DNA of 10,485 nt from positions 1-10,485 of the forward strand of contig DIZY01000143.1 of NCBI GenBank assembly GCA_002428055.1. The letters are read 5' to 3'. The notes under the pieces are model-generated. The model was not told where the DNA came from. It did no database searches and saw only the letters and a list, made by a program, of their open reading frames with translations. Positions 6,674-10,485 of this stretch are shown here, in pieces; the stretch's first letter is position 1; every line of letters starts with the position of its first letter. The translations under genes and the position numbers were made by a program. The DNA is from Helicobacteraceae bacterium UBA6016. GTDB taxonomy: Bacteria; Campylobacterota; Campylobacteria; Campylobacterales; UBA6016.

Positions 6674-8266
6674 TTAGTTTTTATTCTCAAGATACTCTTC
6701 GTAGGTACCTCTGAAGTCTATTATTTCGTTATTTGGCTTAAGTTCGATTATTCGATTTGCAAATGCATCTATTAGTTCTCTATCGTGTGTTACGCAGATA
6801 ACAGCGCCTGGATATTCGTATAGCGACTCGCCCAAAGCAATGATGGCTTCTAGGTCAAGGTGGTTGTTTGGCTCATCCATTACGAGAAAGTTCGGTCCTT
6901 CAAGCATTAGTTTTGAAAGCATGATTCTGTGCTTTTCTCCACCAGAGATAGAGCTTACCGCTTTTTCTTGTTCAGCGCCGTTAAAGAGCATTCTCCCTAA
7001 GCAGTTTCTTATCTCTCCAAGCTCCGCTTTTCTATCATAGCTTCTTAGCCACTCGTACAGCGTCTCTTCACCTTGTACGATGTCTGTCGTATCTTGCGGG
7101 AAGTAGCCCGTTTGCACCGTAGCGCCCCATTTTACAGTTCCGCTTTTTGGTGTCAGCTCGCCCATTAGGAGTTTTAGTATCGTAGTTTTACCGATACCGT
7201 TTTGACCGATTAGCGCTATTTTGTCGTTTTTTAGCACGCTAAGAGAGAAGTTGTTGATAATGTTTTCGTCTTCGTACCCAAATGTCAGTCCCTCGGCTAT
7301 AAGGCAGTCGTTGCCTATCTCTCTTTTTGGCTTAAATACTATGCTCGGGTCTCTTCTGGATGAAGGCTTGAAGTCGTCTATTTGGATTTTTTCAAGTTGT
7401 TTTTGGCGGCTTGTCGCTTGTTTTGCTTTTGAGGCGTTGGCGCTAAATCGTCTGATGAAGTTTTCGAGTTGCTCTTTTTCGCCCAGCTTTTTTTCCCTCT
7501 CTACTTCCATCTGTTTTTGAATGAGGTTGGCGGCTATGTACCAGTCGTCGTAGTTGCCCGTAAACTCTCTGATAGTTCCGAAGTCTACATCTAGGATGTG
7601 CGTAACGACAGAGTTGATGAAGTGTCTATCGTGCGATATGACTATCATTGTGCCTTCGTGTCTCTTTAGTTTTTCTTCCAACCAGCCTATCGCTTTGATG
7701 TCGAGGTTGTTTGTCGGCTCATCCAAAAACAGGATTTCAGGTTTTGGGAACAGCACTTGTGCCAAAAGGACTTTGAATTTTTCGCCGGAGGTGATTTCGC
7801 TCATTTTTGAGTGGTGTACACTAGAGTCAAAGCCTAGCTCTTCAAGGATTTTTTCGATGTTTACATCATATTCATAAGTAGGGTCTTCTTCTGCGCATAC
7901 CATCTCAAGCTCGCCAAGTCTTTCATTGACTTTATCATCTGAGAAATCGCCCTCTGCGTATAGCTTCTCTTTCTCTTTTACGGCGTCAAATAGTCTTTTG
8001 TTGCCCCAAAGAACGGCGTCAAAGAGCGTAAAGTCCTCGAATGCAAACTGGTTTTGCCCAAGCACGCCTATTCTAGCGCCAGGCTCCGTCCATATATCGC
8101 CGTCTGTCGGCTCCATCTCTCTTGAGATTATTTTGAGGAATGTAGACTTGCCTGCGCCGTTTGCGCCGATAAGTCCGTATCTTTTGCCCTTGTCAAGTCT
8201 GAGGTTGATTTTGTCGAACAGTTTTCGCGAGCCAAACTGCATAGTTATATTATTTGCTTGTAACAA
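6674..8266 (-). CDS. ybiT: ABC-F ATPase, YbiT-like translation factor
   Basis: Soluble tandem ATPase without membrane domains, 530 residues, the same length as E. coli YbiT and similar along its whole length. ABC-F proteins bind near the ribosomal E site and relieve stalled or poorly positioned complexes. First ATPase: Walker A GANGAGKST (34-42), signature ITSGEKFKVLLAQ (about 158-170, degenerate LSGGQ as usual for YbiT), Walker B LFLDEPTNNLD (179-189), H212 in SHDRH. The linker (about 245-305) contains RRFSANASKAKQATSR. Second ATPase: GQNGIGKTT (354-362), SISGGEK (439-445), Walker B LVMDEPNNHLD (461-471) with N in place of the usual T, H494 in THDRE. The start is TTG with a good AGGAAG ribosome site 4 bases upstream; the next ATG (residue 9) would lose the first beta strand. 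Downstream it is joined to the Cys-rich gene. Confidence 0.93.
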   Translation of the reverse strand: MLQANNITMQFGSRKLFDKINLRLDKGKRYGLIGANGAGKSTFLKIISREMEPTDGDIWTEPGARIGVLGQNQFAFEDFTLFDAVLWGNKRLFDAVKEKEKLYAEGDFSDDKVNERLGELEMVCAEEDPTYEYDVNIEKILEELGFDSSVHHSKMSEITSGEKFKVLLAQVLFPKPEILFLDEPTNNLDIKAIGWLEEKLKRHEGTMIVISHDRHFINSVVTHILDVDFGTIREFTGNYDDWYIAANLIQKQMEVEREKKLGEKEQLENFIRRFSANASKAKQATSRQKQLEKIQIDDFKPSSRRDPSIVFKPKREIGNDCLIAEGLTFGYEDENIINNFSLSVLKNDKIALIGQNGIGKTTILKLLMGELTPKSGTVKWGATVQTGYFPQDTTDIVQGEETLYEWLRSYDRKAELGEIRNCLGRMLFNGAEQEKAVSSISGGEKHRIMLSKLMLEGPNFLVMDEPNNHLDLEAIIALGESLYEYPGAVICVTHDRELIDAFANRIIELKPNNEIIDFRGTYEEYLENKN

Positions 8267-8270
8267 TTTT

Positions 8271-8276
8271 CTTCCT
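8271..8276 (-). promoter_or_regulatory. Ribosome binding site deciding the TTG start of ybiT
   Basis: On the minus strand AGGAAG stands 4 bases before the TTG at 8266-8264. Starting here gives MLQANNITMQFG, which matches the N terminus layout of YbiT proteins. The internal ATG (residue 9) has no such site. Confidence 0.7.
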
Positions 8277-8278
8277 AG

Positions 8279-8284
8279 TATAAT
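8279..8284 (+). promoter_or_regulatory. -10 box for mtgA in the ybiT-mtgA divergent gap
   Basis: TATAAT at 8279-8284 lies 33 bases before the proposed mtgA start. The whole gap is only 51 bases, so this box and the ybiT ribosome site (8271-8276) are nearly adjacent and the two transcripts must start very close together. Confidence 0.45.
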
Positions 8285-8317
8285 TTTTGTTTTATTTTAC
8301 ACTTTTAGCGGTTAGAA

Positions 8318-9142
8318 TTGGGGTTGAGTTTGAGAAGATACATAAAAATAGCGTTTATTTCATTGATTGTTTTTTTGGTTTTGGATATTGGACGCTATCT
8401 TGTTTATCCTAGTGTCTCTGATTTGATAAAGACAAACCCTATCCCGACGGCATTTATGGAGTACCGCAAAGCACAATGGGCTGATGAGGGCAAGCAAAAA
8501 GAGTTGACCCAAAAATGGGTTGAGTTCAAGGCTATATCGCCGTATCTGGTCAAGGCCGTGCTTATCAGTGAAGATGACGGTTTTTGGAAAAATGACGGTT
8601 TTGAAAAAGATGAGATGATGCAGGCGTTTGAAAAAAACCTCAAAGCAGGCAAATTCGTCTCCGGCGGCAGTACGGTCACACAGCAACTCGCCAAAAATAT
8701 CTACCTCAGCCCAAGCAAAAACCCAATCAGAAAGCTCAAAGAGGCGATACTGACATATAGAATGAATAAGACGCTTAGCAAAAGAAGGATTATCGAGATA
8801 TATCTCAACTGTGCGGAGTGGGGCGACGGGATATTCGGCATCGAAGCCGCCGCACGCCATTACTACGGCAAAAGCGCAAGAAACCTATCGGCAATGGAAG
8901 CTGCCAAACTAGCGGCGATACTGCCAAACCCAATAATCTACCAGCCCGAACAAAGCGGACGGGTAGCCAAAAAATCAGCATTGCTATACCGCATAATGAC
9001 CCAAAGAGGCATAATAATCAAAGCCTTTGAAGAGGTAGAAAAGCCTGAGCCAAAAGAAGATGTGAACGCCAGTGTGCCCGAGTCCAATGTATCTACGCAA
9101 AGCACGGAAGACAAAAACGAAACCAACGCTACAACAAACTAG
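8318..9142 (+). CDS. mtgA: Monofunctional biosynthetic peptidoglycan glycosyltransferase
   Basis: Membrane-anchored GT51 enzyme that polymerises glycan strands from lipid II on the periplasmic side. The protein has 274 residues. An N-terminal membrane anchor (about 8-25) is followed by the catalytic domain with SEDDGFW (84-90; E85 the catalytic glutamate), GGSTVTQQLAKNIYLS (116-131), the second conserved glutamate near 142, KRRIIEIYLN (155-164) and AEWGDGIFGIEAAARHYYG. No transpeptidase domain follows, hence monofunctional. The tail (about 240-274) is an acidic, S/T/N-rich, apparently disordered extension not needed by the family. The start is uncertain: TTG at 8318, 8324 and 8330 are in frame and no strong ribosome site separates them; all keep the anchor. 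The stop TAG shares the palindrome CTAG with the stop of the converging msrB. Confidence 0.93.
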   Translation: MGLSLRRYIKIAFISLIVFLVLDIGRYLVYPSVSDLIKTNPIPTAFMEYRKAQWADEGKQKELTQKWVEFKAISPYLVKAVLISEDDGFWKNDGFEKDEMMQAFEKNLKAGKFVSGGSTVTQQLAKNIYLSPSKNPIRKLKEAILTYRMNKTLSKRRIIEIYLNCAEWGDGIFGIEAAARHYYGKSARNLSAMEAAKLAAILPNPIIYQPEQSGRVAKKSALLYRIMTQRGIIIKAFEEVEKPEPKEDVNASVPESNVSTQSTEDKNETNATTN

Positions 9143-9501
9143 TTGGATGGCTCAAAAACAAGCGAAATAGAGTTGACACAATGCCGAACATTTTTGGCCG
9201 TCAACTCCTCCCCGACAAACACATGTCCGAGATGTCCGCCGCAAGCCGCACACACTATCTCAGTCCGCCGACCATCAGCATCCACCACTCTTCGCACTGC
9301 ACCCTCTATCTCATCATCAAAACTAGGCCACCCGCACCCAGAATGAAACTTGTCGTTTGAGCGATAAAGCTCCGCTCCACACTGCTTACAGCGATATATA
9401 CCATCCGCAAAATAGTCCGTGTATTCACCTGTATTCGGATACTCCGTACCTTTGTGGATTATGACTCTTTCTTCTTCTGGGGTTAGGGGTTTGTAATTCA
9501 T
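9139..9501 (-). CDS. msrB: Peptide methionine-(R)-sulfoxide reductase
   Basis: Repairs the R epimer of methionine sulfoxide in proteins. The 120-residue protein is a complete single-domain MsrB without a signal peptide, hence cytoplasmic. Zinc is held by C38-x2-C41 and C84-x2-C87. GCGWPSF (55-61) and GGHLGHVF (88-95) are family motifs; the catalytic cysteine is C108 in RHCVNS, and C56 is the likely resolving cysteine. It starts one base after the toxin gene stop (TAA-A-ATG), with GAGG inside the last toxin codons as its ribosome site, so it is apparently read from the toxin-antitoxin transcript; I see no promoter of its own. At the 3' end it overlaps the convergent mtgA by 4 bases. No msrA is present here. 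Confidence 0.95.
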   Translation of the reverse strand: MNYKPLTPEEERVIIHKGTEYPNTGEYTDYFADGIYRCKQCGAELYRSNDKFHSGCGWPSFDDEIEGAVRRVVDADGRRTEIVCAACGGHLGHVFVGEELTAKNVRHCVNSISLVFEPSN

Positions 9502-9502
9502 T

Positions 9503-9778
9503 TTAATATACCTCGTCGTGTGTGCCGATGTTGATTGGTGTAATCACTTTATCGACAATCATAAATTCCATTATTATCCTATAGTCCGTGTTGATAGATA
9601 TGGAATAATACTCACCTAAATTGCCTTTTAATTTATGAAGTCTAAGCGAGGGATGAAATGGATTTTCTCCCAAAACTCTCATCGTCTTTTCATATCTATC
9701 ATACATGTCTTTGTGCTGTTTGATAAACTTCGCCGCTCGTTTTTTGAAATCATCCGTCAATCGTATTTCATACTTCAT
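9503..9778 (-). CDS. RelE/YafQ-like type II toxin
   Basis: Small basic protein of 91 residues with the RelE/ParE fold pattern: KYEIRLTDDFKKRAAKFIKQHKD, then LRLHKLKGNLGEYYSISINTDYRIIMEF and the ending NIGTHDEVY. H48 (LHKL), D65/R67 and H87 (GTHDEVY) sit where YafQ-type mRNA interferases carry catalytic residues, so cleavage of ribosome-bound mRNA is the likely activity. It overlaps the 3' end of the upstream antitoxin gene by 11 bases, the usual coupled order antitoxin first. It appears intact, with no stop or frameshift. The toxin is followed after one base by msrB, which is unusual. ParE-like gyrase inhibition is a less likely alternative. Confidence 0.88.
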   Translation of the reverse strand: MKYEIRLTDDFKKRAAKFIKQHKDMYDRYEKTMRVLGENPFHPSLRLHKLKGNLGEYYSISINTDYRIIMEFMIVDKVITPINIGTHDEVY

Positions 9779-10028
9779 CGGCTAGCTCTTTAAGCTCCCT
9801 TAGATGCTCGTCAAGGTCAGTACTATAGCGTCCAGCCCCAATATCCTTCATAGCATCTTCGTACATCCTATCAAGCTCCAAAGCCCTTACCTGCTTGTAT
9901 CTCTCGATGTCAATAACCACATATTTGTTTTTGCCCCGCACATTGATGATCACTTCGGAAGCTTTTTCAAAGAGCTTATCAAAGAGCGAAACCCCTTTTG
10001 TCTTTACTTCGTTTGCCATTACGACCAT
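9768..10028 (-). CDS. Phd/YefM-type antitoxin
   Basis: Protein of 86 residues that neutralises the downstream toxin and probably represses the operon. The N-terminal half has the Phd/YefM pattern: ANEVKTKGVSLFDKLFEKASEVIINVRGKNKYVVIDIERYKQ (about 5-46), that is helix, strand 'VIINVRGKNKYVVI', then helix. The C-terminal half is acidic and presumably unfolded until it wraps the toxin (DLDEHLRELKELADEV). Two ATGs are possible; the first (10028) is preferred because AAGGA lies 7 bases upstream, while the second (10019) has no site. A promoter with repeats lies directly upstream. The toxin start is inside its last codons. Confidence 0.87.
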   Translation of the reverse strand: MVVMANEVKTKGVSLFDKLFEKASEVIINVRGKNKYVVIDIERYKQVRALELDRMYEDAMKDIGAGRYSTDLDEHLRELKELADEV

Positions 10029-10035
10029 GATACTG

Positions 10036-10040
10036 TCCTT
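10036..10040 (-). promoter_or_regulatory. Ribosome binding site of the antitoxin gene
   Basis: AAGGA on the minus strand stands 7 bases before ATG 10028 and decides for this start over the in-frame ATG at 10019. Confidence 0.65.
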
Positions 10041-10075
10041 AATAGTACTTTTAAGAGTATTATAAATCGTATTAT
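10040..10075 (-). promoter_or_regulatory. Toxin-antitoxin promoter with candidate operator repeats
   Basis: On the minus strand TATAAT (10064-10059) lies 30 bases before the antitoxin ATG, preceded further up by an A-tract of eight. Around it, TAATAGTACTT (10040-10050) and AAGAGTATTA (10053-10062) form an imperfect inverted repeat, and GTATTAT occurs twice 12 bases apart (10057-10063, 10069-10075). Phd/YefM antitoxins bind such repeats over their own promoter, so autoregulation is likely. The rest of the gap to rmuC (10076-10130) holds nothing else I can support. Confidence 0.5.
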
Positions 10076-10130
10076 TGTTTTTTTTGCTTAAGCGAACAAG
10101 ATACTATGTTAGTTAATATCTACGCCATTG

Positions 10131-10485
10131 TTAGATTTCATCCACCGTCTCCACATCCACAAAATCAATATGTTCCTCAATACTCTTAGCCGTCTTAGCC
10201 CCCATATCCTTCAGCTTTTCTAGTCTCACAAGCACCGCTCCTCTGCCTGTGGATAGGAGTTTGCGGGCTTCGGTGTAGCTTTTTTGGGCTCTCTCTAGGT
10301 TTACGGCTATTTTGTCAAACTCTTGCAAGAAGCCGTGCATTTTGTCATACACCGCTCCCGCTTCTTTGGCTATTAGGGCGGCGTTGGCGTTTTGGCGCTC
10401 GCTTCGCCATATCATATAGACGGTCTTTAGTGTGGTCATAAGAGAGCTTGCGGTGACCAGGGCTATGTTTTTTTTGAGGGCGTAC
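10131..10485 (-). CDS. rmuC: RmuC, C-terminal part (cut by the window edge)
   Basis: The open frame runs from the window edge (10484, frame YALKKNIALVTASSLMTTLKTV) to TAA at 10131 and is the 3' part of the gene. The pattern 'KNIALVTASSLMTTLKTVYMIWRSERQNANA' and 'IAKEAGAVYDKMHGF' is the end of the RmuC nuclease-like core, followed by the coiled helices (FDKIAVNLERAQKSYTEARKLLSTGRGAVLVRLEKLKDMG) typical of RmuC C termini. RmuC is a DNA-recombination-limiting protein that restricts inversions at short inverted repeats. An internal ATG at 10439 is not the true start because homology continues upstream. It precedes the antitoxin gene on the same strand, separated by 102 bases that contain the latter's promoter. 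Confidence 0.9.
   Translation of the reverse strand, partial: YALKKNIALVTASSLMTTLKTVYMIWRSERQNANAALIAKEAGAVYDKMHGFLQEFDKIAVNLERAQKSYTEARKLLSTGRGAVLVRLEKLKDMGAKTAKSIEEHIDFVDVETVDEI

Noticed and set aside
7926..8315. Open frame of 129 codons on the plus strand opposite ybiT
   Set aside because: It is antisense to the first ATPase domain, and its composition (S, L, P, F-rich) is what the complement of that coding sequence gives.
8360..8860. Open frame of 166 codons on the minus strand opposite mtgA
   Set aside because: mtgA has all GT51 motifs in the plus-strand frame; the opposite frame matches nothing and has no ribosome site.
10078..10100. TTTGC-TTAA-GCGAA hairpin as a terminator for rmuC
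   Set aside because: The stem is 5 bp with a wobble, and on the rmuC strand it is followed by A, not T, residues.
10454..10471. Run of eight A (minus strand) in rmuC as a phase-variable tract
   Set aside because: Eight bases is ordinary in AT-rich coding sequence and the frame through it is intact; phase-variable tracts in this group are usually longer poly-G/C runs.
1..10485. CRISPR array, tRNA, rRNA, riboswitch, defence island
   Set aside because: I saw no regularly spaced repeats, no tRNA cloverleaf or rRNA stretches, no long structured leader and no nuclease, helicase or reverse transcriptase genes other than those listed.

Overview
The window looks like chromosomal DNA of a campylobacterotan (epsilonproteobacterium), probably a free-living or Sulfurimonas/Sulfurospirillum/Campylobacter-like genus. 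The reasons are the AT-rich, TTG-tolerant genes, a short Aer/CetB-type PAS protein, a carboxynorspermidine (carboxyspermidine) decarboxylase and the compact operons with stop/start overlaps. The species assignment is inference; no rRNA or tRNA gene is present.

Layout. Positions 60-337 hold the decayed 3' end of an IS30-family transposase (+). From 3707 down to 454 (-) is a two-gene sensory unit: a secreted PhnD-like solute-binding protein followed, with an ATGA overlap, by an 807-residue membrane receptor with HAMP, PAS, a degenerate GGDEF (SSDEY) and an EAL domain whose catalytic residues are kept. From 5036 down to 3810 (-) is yebC, closely followed by a small Aer/CetB-like PAS protein. Divergent from yebC is nspC (5143-6279, +), closed by a strong terminator hairpin that also serves the opposing strand. 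Converging on it is a unit of the ABC-F ATPase ybiT (8266-6674, -) and a secreted, cysteine-rich, metallothionein-like small protein (6664-6311, -). Divergent from ybiT is mtgA (8318-9142, +). It converges on a tightly packed Phd/YefM antitoxin - RelE/YafQ toxin - msrB unit (10028-9139, -). The window ends inside the 3' part of rmuC (10485-10131, -).

How the genes work together. Most are housekeeping: translation (YebC, YbiT), cell wall (MtgA), polyamine synthesis (NspC), oxidative repair (MsrB) and DNA maintenance (RmuC). The accessory and signalling content is the solute-binding protein/c-di-GMP receptor pair, the orphan PAS energy-taxis-like protein, the toxin-antitoxin pair whose transcript apparently runs into msrB, and the unrecognised Cys-rich secreted protein.

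The pair at 454-3707 is the best candidate for an undescribed system. It resembles in design the Vibrio NspS-MbaA pair (periplasmic binding protein controlling a GGDEF-EAL receptor), but its binding protein belongs to the PhnD family. I see no clearly novel defence system or mobile cargo.
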